A stretch of 64,000 nucleotides of DNA. Origin: Myxococcus stipitatus DSM 14675 (lineage in GTDB: Bacteria; Myxococcota; Myxococcia; Myxococcales; Myxococcaceae). Shown piece by piece: positions 7,874-16,692 of this stretch. The notes beneath the pieces are model-generated. The model ran no database searches. It saw only the letters and a program-made list of their open reading frames with translations, and had not been told where the DNA came from. Within the stretch, counting starts at the first letter, position 1. Every line of letters starts with the position of its first letter. The stretch is taken from positions 6,637,501-6,701,500 of the forward strand of contig NC_020126.1 of NCBI RefSeq assembly GCF_000331735.1. The letters run 5' to 3'. The position numbers were made by a program, and so were the translations under genes.

Positions 7874-9153
7874 CGCGGCGTGGGCCTTCCATGAGGGAAG
7901 AGCGTCGTCATCGCCTCCGCGTTCCGGTCGCTCGCACCCGAGATTCGTCCCACCGTCTCCAAGGCCAGGGCTCCCAGCTCCGTGATGCGGCCTGGGTCCT
8001 CCAGCAGCTCCACGAGCCTCGTGTGCAGCGCCTCCGCGTCCGCCACCTGCAGTCCTCCGTGTCCCGAAAGCACCGTCACACTGTCTCGGAAGTTGTCCAT
8101 GTGCGGACCGAACAACACCGGCCGCCCCTGCCCCGCGGGCTCCAGGATGTTCTGCCCGCCCCGCTTCGTGAACGAGCCCCCCACGAAGACCACCGTCGCC
8201 AGGCGATACGCTCGCGACAGCTCGCCGATGGTGTCCAGCACCACCACCTGCGCCCGCTCGGGATTGCCCTGCGAGCGAAGGCCCACGCGCAGCCCCGCCT
8301 CGCGCGCCAGTGACACCACGCGCGCCGCCCGGTCCACATACCGGGGTGCAATCACCAGCCGCAGCTCCGGCCACCGCGAGAGCAGCCGCGCATAGACGCC
8401 CAACAGGGTGTCCTCCTCGCCCTCGTGCGTGCTGCCAGCAATCCAGACCGTCGCGCCCACCGGGAGCCCGAGCGCCTCGCGCAGCGCACCGTCCTCCGCC
8501 GCGGGCCCCGAGGCCAGGGAGTCGAACTTCGTGTTCCCCGTCACCTTCACCCAGTCAGGCTGCGCGCCCAGGCTTCGTGCTCGCTCCGCTTCGTCCTCCG
8601 TCCGCATCAACATCAGGTCGAAGTCCTTCAGCGGATTGCCGATGAGCCGGAACAACCACCGGTAACGCCCCAGGTTCGCTGGGGAGAAGCGCCCGTTGGT
8701 CATCACCACGCGCGCGCCGCCTCGCTTCGCCGCGCGGATGAGGTTGGGCCAGACCTCCGTGTACTCGAGCACCAGGATGTCCGGACGAATCGCCTTCACG
8801 GCCCTGCGCGTCGCGCCCCACAGGTCGTACGGCACATACACCACGCCGTCGATGTCCTTCGCGAGCCGGCCCGTGGCCATCGCGTGGCCACTGTCGGTCA
8901 TCGTCGACAGGATGAGCTGGCATCCGGGGAAGCGAGCCCGCAGCGGACCGAACATCGGGGAGAGCGCGAGCAGGTCTCCCGCGCTCGCGCCATGCAACCA
9001 CACCACGGGCCCGTCACCTCGCTGGGGCAGCGCACCTCGCGCATAGAACCCCAGCCGCTGCCACAGGCCATGGCGCGTCTTCCGGTACAGGCACAGCACC
9101 GGGAAGAGCAGCGGGAAGAGAAGATACGTGGCGAGAATGTAGAGGAGTCGCAT
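7870..9153 (-). CDS. waaA: 3-deoxy-D-manno-octulosonic acid (Kdo) transferase-like protein
   Basis: A 427-residue GT30 family protein that would transfer Kdo from CMP-Kdo to lipid IVA at the inner membrane. An N-terminal membrane anchor (residues 4-22) is followed by VVWLHGASAGD. Further landmarks are VYVPYDLWGATRRAV, EYTEVWPNLI, VTGNTKFDS, the STHEGEE motif, and FVGGSFTKRGGQNILEPA near the C-terminus. These match E. coli WaaA along its length. The one departure is Asp60 where E. coli has Glu60 (SVGE), the catalytic-base position. It may be a normal variant or mark an altered sugar specificity. Family membership is certain; exact activity less so. Confidence 0.9.
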   Translation of the reverse strand: MRLLYILATYLLFPLLFPVLCLYRKTRHGLWQRLGFYARGALPQRGDGPVVWLHGASAGDLLALSPMFGPLRARFPGCQLILSTMTDSGHAMATGRLAKDIDGVVYVPYDLWGATRRAVKAIRPDILVLEYTEVWPNLIRAAKRGGARVVMTNGRFSPANLGRYRWLFRLIGNPLKDFDLMLMRTEDEAERARSLGAQPDWVKVTGNTKFDSLASGPAAEDGALREALGLPVGATVWIAGSTHEGEEDTLLGVYARLLSRWPELRLVIAPRYVDRAARVVSLAREAGLRVGLRSQGNPERAQVVVLDTIGELSRAYRLATVVFVGGSFTKRGGQNILEPAGQGRPVLFGPHMDNFRDSVTVLSGHGGLQVADAEALHTRLVELLEDPGRITELGALALETVGRISGASDRNAEAMTTLFPHGRPTPR

Positions 9154-9174
9154 GGACGGCTCCCCGGCCCTCTA

Positions 9175-10356
9175 TCAGATGCCAGGGCCCCTAGGCAGTA
9201 CACGCACGGGGCTCGGCACAATCCAGGGCCGCCACTCCGACCCGAAGAAACGCCCAGGCGCCTGAACCCACACCTCCACGCGCACCACACCCTCTCCCGT
9301 CAGCTCCACGGACGTCCCGTCCTGCCCCAACCGACCCGCTCCCCACACCTCGACGCGCACCCGCTCCGGGTCGGGGATGCCCGGGATGTGCACCTCGAGC
9401 ACGTCTCCCACACGGGCCTCCCGGCGCTCGGCGTCCATGCCTTCCATCGTGAAGCCCTCCGGCTCCCCCAGCGCCCGGAACGCACAGACGGAGGTCCCCC
9501 CCCGCAGCGCATACGTCACGAGGTTCGCCGCTGCTTTCGCATCCTCGGGCAGCGGCCAGGCCACGATGTCCGGTGGCAGATACATCGCGAGGGACCGGAA
9601 CACGGACTCGTAGGACGGCAGGCCGTGGGCGTCGTGCGCGCAGAACGCAACCTTCGACTCCTCGCGCGACAGCTCCATGAAGCGCTCTCCGGGTCCAGGC
9701 TCCGGCGCGACGAGCACCATCACCCCATGCATCGGCTTCGCCAGATAGGCGCCCACGGCGGGCAAGAGCCGGCTCATCGGGTGACTCATCGCATGGCGGA
9801 AGAACGTGTCCGCCGAGTACAGCTCGAAGCCCTCCGCTTCATGCGCGCTTGCCTCGTCCGTCCACGGGTTGTGGCGCTGCACGGGATGCGCGAGGACGGC
9901 CATGCCTTGCGCCGCGTGGACCGCTCGAACGGCGTCGCTCGCGGGCATCCACCGCTTCATGCCTTCCAACGGTTGATACATGCCGAACGCCACCAGGTGA
10001 CCCGCCGAGGTGGAGATCTCCACGGCTGGAATCAGCAGGACCCCCTCGACCCACGTGGGGGGTGGGGGAGCGAAGTCGTTGTGGTCGGTCAGCACCACGA
10101 AGTCGAGGCCCGCCGCCTTCGCCGCGCGCGCCACTTCCAGGGGACTGCCGTGCCCATCCGAGCGCGTGGTGTGGACGTGAAAGGCCCCTCGCGCCCACCT
10201 CGGCTGGCCCTCCTTCGGGAGGACCACCGGATACTCCGTCAGCGAAGCCGGCACCGTGAAGAAACCACAGATGCCCAGCACCAACAGGACGAGCCCCAAC
10301 ACCGCTCGCACGCCCTTGCCCATGGCCTTCCGGAGCCACCCACTGCCTTGCTTCAT
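9175..10356 (-). CDS. Membrane-anchored PHP-domain metallophosphoesterase
   Basis: The 393-residue protein has one N-terminal transmembrane segment (about residues 16-36). A PHP domain opening with FHVHTTRSDGHG (His60, His62, Asp67) and LTDHND follows, the metal-ligand pattern of the polymerase/histidinol-phosphatase fold. The domain should face the periplasm. VAFGMYQPLEGM and VLAHPVQRHNPW carry further likely ligands. The C-terminal 90 residues look like a small beta-rich domain. Its substrate is unknown; position between msbA and kdtA suggests trimming of a phosphorylated envelope or lipid intermediate, but this is inference. Confidence 0.82.
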   Translation of the reverse strand: MKQGSGWLRKAMGKGVRAVLGLVLLVLGICGFFTVPASLTEYPVVLPKEGQPRWARGAFHVHTTRSDGHGSPLEVARAAKAAGLDFVVLTDHNDFAPPPPTWVEGVLLIPAVEISTSAGHLVAFGMYQPLEGMKRWMPASDAVRAVHAAQGMAVLAHPVQRHNPWTDEASAHEAEGFELYSADTFFRHAMSHPMSRLLPAVGAYLAKPMHGVMVLVAPEPGPGERFMELSREESKVAFCAHDAHGLPSYESVFRSLAMYLPPDIVAWPLPEDAKAAANLVTYALRGGTSVCAFRALGEPEGFTMEGMDAERREARVGDVLEVHIPGIPDPERVRVEVWGAGRLGQDGTSVELTGEGVVRVEVWVQAPGRFFGSEWRPWIVPSPVRVLPRGPGI

Positions 10357-10438
10357 GGGTCCATTCCTCGCATCGCGAAACCGAGGCGGACCCTACGAAG
10401 CATCGGGCCCGATGTCCGGGCTGTCGTCCTCTCGCACC

Positions 10439-12223
10439 TCACGCCGCGCCTCGCTCGGCGGGGCCCTCCGTCTGCATCCGCCACAGCGCCGCGTAGCGTC
10501 CGCCCTTCTGGAGCAGCTCCGCGTGAGTGCCGCTCTCCACCGCCCTGCCCGCCTCCATGACGTGGAGCACGTCCGCGCTCACCACGGTGGACAGCCGGTG
10601 CGCGATGACCAACGCCGTGCGCCCCGGGAGCACCATCGCCAGCGCGGCCTGCACCTCGCGCTCGCTCTCCGGGTCCAGGCTGCTCGTCGCCTCGTCCAGC
10701 ACCAGGACCTGGGCGCGCGCGAGCACCGCTCTCGCGATGCACAACCGCTGACGCTGCCCCCCGCTCAACGTCACACCCCGCTCGCCGATGCGGGTGTCGT
10801 AGCCCTGGGGAAGCCCTCGGATGAAGCCGTCCGCGTTCGCGACCTTCGCCGCCGCCTCCACCTCCTCACGCGTCGCGTCCGGTCGCGCGTAGCGAAGGTT
10901 CTCCAGCACCGACCCCTGGAACAACAGCGGCTCCTGCGTCACCAGCGCGAACTGCTGACGAAGGCTCGCGGCCGTGTACCGGTCCACGTCCACCCCATCC
11001 AGCGTCATCCGGCCCGACTGGGGACGCTCGAAGCGAAGGAGCAGCGACGTCACCGTGCTCTTGCCTCCACCGCTTCCTCCCACCAGCGCCGTCACCTGCC
11101 CCGCCTTCAACTCCAACGTCACCCCGTCCAACGCCGGGCGCTCGCCATACGCGAAGCGCACGTCCTCCAGGCGCAGCGCATGCGCCAACGGCGGAGCCGG
11201 CACCGCGTCCGGCGCATCCGCCACCGGATGCGTCAAGTCCAGCAGCGCGAACAGCCGCTCCCCCGCCGCCCCCGCCTGCATCGCGAACTGCGTCACCCGC
11301 CCCAGGTCCTTCACCGGCTGGTACACCAGGATGACCGCGGTCAGCAGCGAGAGCAGCGCCTCCGGCTCCATCAGCCGCGTGCTCGCCGCGAAGGCCAACG
11401 CCCCCGCCAACGCCGCGGCCGCGAGGACTTCCATCACCCCTGGCACCGCGCCTCGAGCCCAGGCCGCACCCACCACGGCCTCCTCATGCGCCTTCGCGTG
11501 CGACGCGAACCGCGCCAATTCCGCCTCCTGCCCGTTGAAGGCTTGAATCGTCCGAAGCCCTCCCAACCCCTCGTGGAGCTGGCCCGCCAGGTGCCCCAGC
11601 TGCGTCTGCCCCTCGCGCGTCCCCTTCAACACCTTGCGCGTCAGCCGGGACGCGGGCAGCGCCGCGAGCGGAATCACCACCAGCATCAGCCCGCCCAGCA
11701 GCGGACTCATCGACAGCGCCACCCCCGCGAGGATGAGCACCTGGAGGCTGTCCCGCAGGTACGAGCCCACCGTGTACATCGCCGCCGTCTCCACCGCGGT
11801 GACGTCCGCCGAGAACCGGCTGAGCAGGTCCCCCTGCCGCTCCCTCGCGAGCTGCGCGGGCGACAGCGAGGTGAGCTTCAAGAAGAGCTCCCGCCGCACG
11901 TCCTTCACCACCCGCTGCGCGAACAACCCCATGAAGTAGAACTGGCCCAGGTACCCCACGCCCTTCACCGCGCCCACCACCACCATCACCAGCGGGAAGC
12001 CCCAGAGCGCCGCGTCGCGCGGCAGGTCTCCCAGCCAGGGCACCCGGTTCGCGCCGGCGAAGCCCTGCTCGCCTCCCGACAACAGGAAGCGCAGCGCGGG
12101 GCCCGTGAGGTACGCGTACGCCCCCGTCGTCAGGCCCACCAACGCCATGCATACGAATGCCACCACGAGCACCGCCACATGCGGGCGCGTGTAACGCAAC
12201 AGTCGCCAGAGTGTCCGCCGCAT
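10439..12223 (-). CDS. msbA: MsbA-like lipid A flippase (ABC half-transporter)
   Basis: This 594-residue ABC exporter half has an N-terminal six-helix membrane domain (about residues 15-320) and a C-terminal ATPase. Visible ATPase motifs are the Walker A VGGSGGGKST, Q-loop FALVTQEPLLFQG, signature LSGGQRQRL, Walker B VLVLDEATSSLD and the switch IAHRLSTV. MsbA moves lipid A-core across the inner membrane. The assignment as MsbA rather than a drug exporter rests on length and on surrounding lpx, waaA and heptose genes. It begins five bases after the stop of the receiver/J-domain gene. Confidence 0.87.
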   Translation of the reverse strand: MRRTLWRLLRYTRPHVAVLVVAFVCMALVGLTTGAYAYLTGPALRFLLSGGEQGFAGANRVPWLGDLPRDAALWGFPLVMVVVGAVKGVGYLGQFYFMGLFAQRVVKDVRRELFLKLTSLSPAQLARERQGDLLSRFSADVTAVETAAMYTVGSYLRDSLQVLILAGVALSMSPLLGGLMLVVIPLAALPASRLTRKVLKGTREGQTQLGHLAGQLHEGLGGLRTIQAFNGQEAELARFASHAKAHEEAVVGAAWARGAVPGVMEVLAAAALAGALAFAASTRLMEPEALLSLLTAVILVYQPVKDLGRVTQFAMQAGAAGERLFALLDLTHPVADAPDAVPAPPLAHALRLEDVRFAYGERPALDGVTLELKAGQVTALVGGSGGGKSTVTSLLLRFERPQSGRMTLDGVDVDRYTAASLRQQFALVTQEPLLFQGSVLENLRYARPDATREEVEAAAKVANADGFIRGLPQGYDTRIGERGVTLSGGQRQRLCIARAVLARAQVLVLDEATSSLDPESEREVQAALAMVLPGRTALVIAHRLSTVVSADVLHVMEAGRAVESGTHAELLQKGGRYAALWRMQTEGPAERGAA

Positions 12224-12227
12224 TTCC

Positions 12228-14111
12228 CTACCGTCCCACCTTGCGCAGGGCCGCCTTCGCGAGCTGTGAGTACGGGTTGTACTCCAGCACCTTCAGCAGC
12301 TTCTTCCGCGCCAGCGGCGCGTCCCCCAGGTCCATGTCGATGATGGCCGCGATGATGTGCAGCCGCTCCACATACGGCCCCAGGGACAACGCCTTCTTCA
12401 ACACCTTCTGCGCCTTCTGTGCACGCTGAACCAGCGGGCCGCCCGCTCCCTGGTACGTCGCCCAGGCAAGGAAGGCGTAGTACTCCGGCTCGCTGGGATT
12501 GAGCGACACCGACTCCTCGAAGGCCTTCATCGCCGTCACGAAGTCGCGCCGCTTCAGCGAGGACTCGCCCCGGCGCAGCGCAATCTCCGCGTCCACCACC
12601 ACCGCCGTGTTGCGCCCCACGTCCAGCTTGCTGAACAGGTACTGGAGATACGCCTTGCGCTTCTCCTCCACGCTCAACACCCGGTACGACGCGGACAGCT
12701 TCTCCTGCACCGAGTCCAACAAGTCCCGCAGGTCCGAGAGGTCGAACTCGGCATACGTGTCCGGGTGGAAGCGCATCGCCGTCTCGTGGTACGCGCGCTC
12801 CACCGCCTCCGCGTCCGCGGCGATATCCAACCCCAGGCTGCCGAAGTAGCTCCGGGTGATGATGCGCACCGCCTCCTCGCGCAGCGACGCCGCCGTCTCC
12901 ACCGGCAACGACTTGCGCTTGCGAGGACCAATCCGGTCCGGCACCACCACCGCCGACAGCATGTCCGTCCCCGTCGCCACCGGCGTCGCGGAGAACGTCA
13001 CCCCGCCCGTCAGCTTCAGGAACCACAGCAGCGAGTACGCCGCGCGCAGCTCGCCCCGCCCGTGCGCCAGCAGCTCCTTCAAGACGATGCGGCCATTGAC
13101 CTGCATCGCGATCTTGATGTCGTCCGTGTCCAGCGCCATCGCCTGCATGTCGCGGCCGAACTCCGGCGAGCGGACCGGGTACTCGCCCAGGTGCGCCCGG
13201 AGTGACGCCGCCATCACCTTCAGCGGGAACCCCTTGCGCGCGCCCTCCAGGACCTGTGCCAACGGAGGCAGGTCCACCGAGGCCACCTCCGACGTGTACT
13301 CGTCGCCGGAGTAGAAGGCATAGCGGCCCTCGCGCATCCCCAGCACCCGCGCCAGCTTGTCTCGCGTGTAGTCGCGCAGCAGCTGCGAGAGTTCCTCGCC
13401 CACCGCCTCCACGCCCGCGTCCGCCAGCGCCGCGCCGATGCGCAACCCGGAGGCCAGCGCCTCCACCACCCGCTCCGCCTGCGCCTGCGTGGCCAGCTTG
13501 CGCTCCACCAGGTAGCGCGGCAGCGAGTCCTCCTTCGCCGTCGAGTCGAAGTTCACCGGCCCGCCGCGCAGGAAGTACACGCGCCGGCTCAGCCCCCGGT
13601 GCGCCACCACCAGCACGCCGTCTCGCCGCAGGCGGTAGATGGAGTGCAGGAGGCCGGGCAACGGATAGCCCCTCAGCTCGCCACTGTTCACCGCCGGACG
13701 CGACAGCGTGGCCGCGAGCCCCGTCAGCGGCACGGCCTGCGCCGCGCGCACCAGCGACTCCAACCGAGGCACCAGCTCGCCGGGCTTGAGCGGGTCCGCC
13801 ACGTAGGCGTTCACCTTGAGGTCCAGCACGGAGCCCACGCCCCGCGCCCGGCCCAGGTGCCCCTTGTCGATGGCGACGATGGGCACTCGCGCACCCTGGC
13901 TGTGGCCTCGGATGTGGTGGACCACGTGCGCACCGTCCAGGCGGGGCAGGTCCACCGACAACACCATCACATCCGGATTGTCCGCCGCGAAATGCTCCAG
14001 CACCGCGATGGGGTCATTCACCGCGCGCACGGAATACCCGGCCTGGGAGAGCAGGCCCCTCAGGTGTTCGAGCGTGGGAGGATGGCTCTCGGCGAGCAGA
14101 AGCGTCTTCAA
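12228..14111 (-). CDS. Degenerate receiver-DUF4388-J domain-TPR protein
   Basis: A 627-residue four-part protein. Residues 1-122 have a receiver fold, but the phospho-Asp position holds Ser52 (VLSVDLP), the conserved Lys is Asp106 (VADP), and only one acidic-pocket residue (Glu8) remains. It is therefore a pseudo-receiver. Residues about 145-360 resemble DUF4388 (PATAN). Residues 421-490 form a J domain with an intact HPD at 449-451, able in principle to stimulate an Hsp70. The C-terminus (505-620) has TPR-like helices. The start is TTG at 14111, five codons after an in-frame stop and with no clear ribosome site. It lies just before msbA and divergent from lpxB. Function unknown. Confidence 0.85.
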   Translation of the reverse strand: MKTLLLAESHPPTLEHLRGLLSQAGYSVRAVNDPIAVLEHFAADNPDVMVLSVDLPRLDGAHVVHHIRGHSQGARVPIVAIDKGHLGRARGVGSVLDLKVNAYVADPLKPGELVPRLESLVRAAQAVPLTGLAATLSRPAVNSGELRGYPLPGLLHSIYRLRRDGVLVVAHRGLSRRVYFLRGGPVNFDSTAKEDSLPRYLVERKLATQAQAERVVEALASGLRIGAALADAGVEAVGEELSQLLRDYTRDKLARVLGMREGRYAFYSGDEYTSEVASVDLPPLAQVLEGARKGFPLKVMAASLRAHLGEYPVRSPEFGRDMQAMALDTDDIKIAMQVNGRIVLKELLAHGRGELRAAYSLLWFLKLTGGVTFSATPVATGTDMLSAVVVPDRIGPRKRKSLPVETAASLREEAVRIITRSYFGSLGLDIAADAEAVERAYHETAMRFHPDTYAEFDLSDLRDLLDSVQEKLSASYRVLSVEEKRKAYLQYLFSKLDVGRNTAVVVDAEIALRRGESSLKRRDFVTAMKAFEESVSLNPSEPEYYAFLAWATYQGAGGPLVQRAQKAQKVLKKALSLGPYVERLHIIAAIIDMDLGDAPLARKKLLKVLEYNPYSQLAKAALRKVGR

Positions 14112-14156
14112 GGGTAGCGCAGTCTACACCTTCACCCCGGCTTGCATCAGGGTACG

Positions 14157-15323
14157 ATGCGCCCCCTTCTCATGACGCCACCGCCCCGCATTCTCGTCGT
14201 GGCCGGCGAGGCCTCTGGCGACTCCCACGCCGCCGACCTCGTCGCAGCCCTGCAGGCCCGCCGCCCGGACCTCTCCTTCTTCGGCATGGGAGGCTCGCGA
14301 CTCGCCGCCACCGGCGTCGAGCTGCTCTTCGACGCTCGCGAAGTGTCCGTCATGGGCATCACCGAGGTGCTCCCTCGCATCCCGCGAATCCTTCAAATCA
14401 TGAAGGGGCTGGCCCAGGCCGCCGCGGAGCGCCGCCCCGTGGCCGCCATCCTCGTCGACATCCCGGACTTCAACCTGCGCCTGGCCAAGAAGCTCAAGGC
14501 CCTGGGAATCCCCGTCGCCTATTACATCTCGCCCATGATCTGGGCCTGGCGCCGAGGCCGGGTCCACACCATCAAGCGGCTGGTGGACCGGATGCTCTGC
14601 ATCCTCCCCTTCGAGGAGGACTTCTACCGCGAGGCCGGCGTGAGCGCCCGCTACGTGGGCAGCCCCGTCGTGGAGCAGATTCCCGCCCCCGACAGCGCCG
14701 TCGCGTTCCGCACACAGTTGGGGCTCAAGCCGGATGCCCCCACCCTGGCGCTGCTCCCGGGCAGCCGCATGAGCGAGATTCGCAGGCTCCTGCCCACCAT
14801 GGTGGACACGGCCAGGACGTTGTCCGCTGAACGCCCCGGCCTCCAGGTCGTCGTCCCCGTGGCCCCCACCATCGCCCGGGAGGAGGTCCTCTCCCGCTTC
14901 GAGGGCAGCGGAGTGACCCCCATCCTCATCGAGGGCCGGGCGCCGGAGGTCGTCGGCGCCAGCGACGCCGCGGTGGTCGCCTCTGGAACGGCCGCGTTGG
15001 AAGCCGGACTGATGCAGCGTCCGCTCGTCGTCATCTACCGCGTGTCGCTCATCACGTACTGGGTGGGGAGGATGATGCTGCAGGTGGCCTTCGTGTCACT
15101 CGTCAACCTGCTGGCCGGCCGGCGCGTGGTGCCGGAGCTCATCCAGGGGGAGGCCACCCCCGAGCGCATCGCGGAGGAGGTCCGCCGTGTGTGGACCCCG
15201 GGAACCCCGCGAGACGAGATGCTCAAGGGACTGGCGGAGGTCCGGGGGAGGCTGGGCGAGACCGGGGCCGCCGCCCGGGCGGCCGAGTCGGTCATGGAGC
15301 TACTGCCCCCGCGCGCCATTTAG
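14157..15323 (+). CDS. lpxB: Lipid-A-disaccharide synthase
   Basis: LpxB joins UDP-diacylglucosamine and lipid X to give the lipid A disaccharide. The sequence has ILVVAGEASGDSHAADLV at the N-terminus, FFGMGGSRLAATGVE, and YISPMIWAWRRGRV. VASGTAALEAGL and the C-terminal LVNLLAGRRVVPELIQ are all LpxB landmarks. The ATG at 14157 follows CAGGGT at four bases, giving 388 residues; an ATG at 14172 is also possible. The 45-bp gap to the divergent receiver/J-domain gene must carry both promoters. The next gene starts 17 bases downstream. Confidence 0.96.
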   Translation: MRPLLMTPPPRILVVAGEASGDSHAADLVAALQARRPDLSFFGMGGSRLAATGVELLFDAREVSVMGITEVLPRIPRILQIMKGLAQAAAERRPVAAILVDIPDFNLRLAKKLKALGIPVAYYISPMIWAWRRGRVHTIKRLVDRMLCILPFEEDFYREAGVSARYVGSPVVEQIPAPDSAVAFRTQLGLKPDAPTLALLPGSRMSEIRRLLPTMVDTARTLSAERPGLQVVVPVAPTIAREEVLSRFEGSGVTPILIEGRAPEVVGASDAAVVASGTAALEAGLMQRPLVVIYRVSLITYWVGRMMLQVAFVSLVNLLAGRRVVPELIQGEATPERIAEEVRRVWTPGTPRDEMLKGLAEVRGRLGETGAAARAAESVMELLPPRAI

Positions 15324-15340
15324 GGTATGTCCGCCCGGAC

Positions 15341-16045
15341 ATGAACCCTGCGCTGGTCTGCATCCCCACCTACAACGAGCGGGAGAACATCGAGGCCATC
15401 ACCCTGGCGGTGCTCAAGGCCGACCCGCGCGTCGACATCCTCATCGTCGACGACAACTCGCCCGACGGCACGGGGCAGCTCGCCGACGCGCTCGCGGCCC
15501 AGGACCCTCGGGTGCGCGTGCTGCACCGCGAGAAGAAGGAAGGCCTGGGGCGCGCGTACCTGGCCGCGTTCCGCTGGGCCCTGGAGCAGGGCTACACGTA
15601 CATCATGGAGATGGACGCTGACTTCAGCCATGACCCCCGCTACGTGACGGGCATGCTGGACGCGGCCGAGGTGGGCTCGGACCTGGTGCTCGGCTCGCGC
15701 TATGTCACGGGCGGCGGCACGGTGAACTGGGGCGTCGGCCGGCAGGTCATCAGCCGGGGCGGCAGCCTGTATGCCCGGACGATTCTGGGCGTGGGCGTGC
15801 GCGACTTGACTGGGGGCTTCAAGTGCTTCCACCGGCGGGTGCTGGAGTCCATCGACCTGGATGCCGTACACAGCACCGGGTACGCATTCCAAATCGAGCT
15901 CACCTACCGCACGCTCAAGCGCGGCTTCACCGTGCGCGAGGTCCCCATCATCTTCGAGGACCGCCGGGTGGGACACTCCAAGATGAACAAGAAGATTTTC
16001 GCCGAGGCGCTCACCATGGTGTGGAAGCTGCGCCTCACGGTGTAG
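15341..16045 (+). CDS. Polyprenol-phosphate mannosyltransferase-like GT2 enzyme
   Basis: The 234-residue GT2 protein matches the soluble dolichol/polyprenol-phosphate mannose synthase (DPM1) type. It has IPTYNERENIEAI, VDDNSPDGTGQLAD, the DxD-containing MEMDADFSHDP, and TGGFKCFHRRVL. EVPIIFEDRRVGHSKM follows near the C-terminus. It would charge a polyprenyl phosphate carrier with mannose or a similar sugar for periplasmic glycosylation. There is no C-terminal membrane domain, unlike GtrB/ArnC-type proteins. The ATG at 15341 is the first consistent with the fold. It sits between lpxB and marC in a plus-strand run. Confidence 0.87.
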   Translation: MNPALVCIPTYNERENIEAITLAVLKADPRVDILIVDDNSPDGTGQLADALAAQDPRVRVLHREKKEGLGRAYLAAFRWALEQGYTYIMEMDADFSHDPRYVTGMLDAAEVGSDLVLGSRYVTGGGTVNWGVGRQVISRGGSLYARTILGVGVRDLTGGFKCFHRRVLESIDLDAVHSTGYAFQIELTYRTLKRGFTVREVPIIFEDRRVGHSKMNKKIFAEALTMVWKLRLTV

Positions 16046-16064
16046 CCCGGAAGGTCGTGCGGCG

Positions 16065-16691
16065 ATGACGGTCTACCTGACGCAATTCCTGGTGGCCTTG
16101 CCGGCCATCTTCTTCGTGGTGGACCCCATCGGGGTGGTGCCCCTGTTCCTGGCGATGACGGCCGGGGACACGAAGGAGAAGGTCCGCAGCACGGCCCTGC
16201 GCGCCTGTCTGGTGGCGGGCGGGCTGATGACCTTCTTCGCCCTGTTCGGCACCATCATCTTCAAGGTGTTCGGCGTGTCGCTGGGCGCCTTCCGCGTCGC
16301 GGGCGGCATCCTGCTGCTGATCACGGCGCTGGACATGCTCCGGGCCCGCCCCTCCGAGACGCGCACCTCCCCCACCGAGGAGCGCGAAGGCGCGGTGAAG
16401 GAAGACGTGGCCATCGTCCCGCTGGCCATCCCACTGCTGGCAGGCCCCGGCGGCATCGCCACCGCCATGGTGCTGGTGGCCCGGGGCAACACGATGACGG
16501 GCACCCTGCCGGTGCTCGCGGCCATCATCCTCACCTTCGTCGCCAGCTACTTCATCCTGCGCGCCTCGGGCCTCGTGCAGCGGGTGCTGCGTCAGTCCGG
16601 CGTCGCCATCGTCGAGCGGGTGATGGGCCTCATCCTCGCCGCCATCGCCGTGCAGTTCATGGCCGACGGCGCCAAGGAGCTCCTGAAGTAG
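16065..16691 (+). CDS. MarC family integral membrane protein
   Basis: A 208-residue protein with about six membrane helices. It carries the MarC/UPF0056 signatures FFVVDPIGVVPLFLAMT at the N-terminus and AIPLLAGPGGIATAMVL in the middle. The helices are split by a charged loop (RPSETRTSPTEEREG). No transport substrate is established for this family, and the old link to multiple antibiotic resistance is not supported. It ends one base before the stop of the convergent lipoprotein gene, so no terminator lies between them. Confidence 0.92.
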   Translation: MTVYLTQFLVALPAIFFVVDPIGVVPLFLAMTAGDTKEKVRSTALRACLVAGGLMTFFALFGTIIFKVFGVSLGAFRVAGGILLLITALDMLRARPSETRTSPTEEREGAVKEDVAIVPLAIPLLAGPGGIATAMVLVARGNTMTGTLPVLAAIILTFVASYFILRASGLVQRVLRQSGVAIVERVMGLILAAIAVQFMADGAKELLK

Positions 16692-16692
16692 C

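Noticed and set aside
8425..12343. Two plus-strand open frames of about 700 codons over kdtA, the PHP gene and msbA
   Set aside because: Both are antisense to conserved genes and have shadow-like composition.
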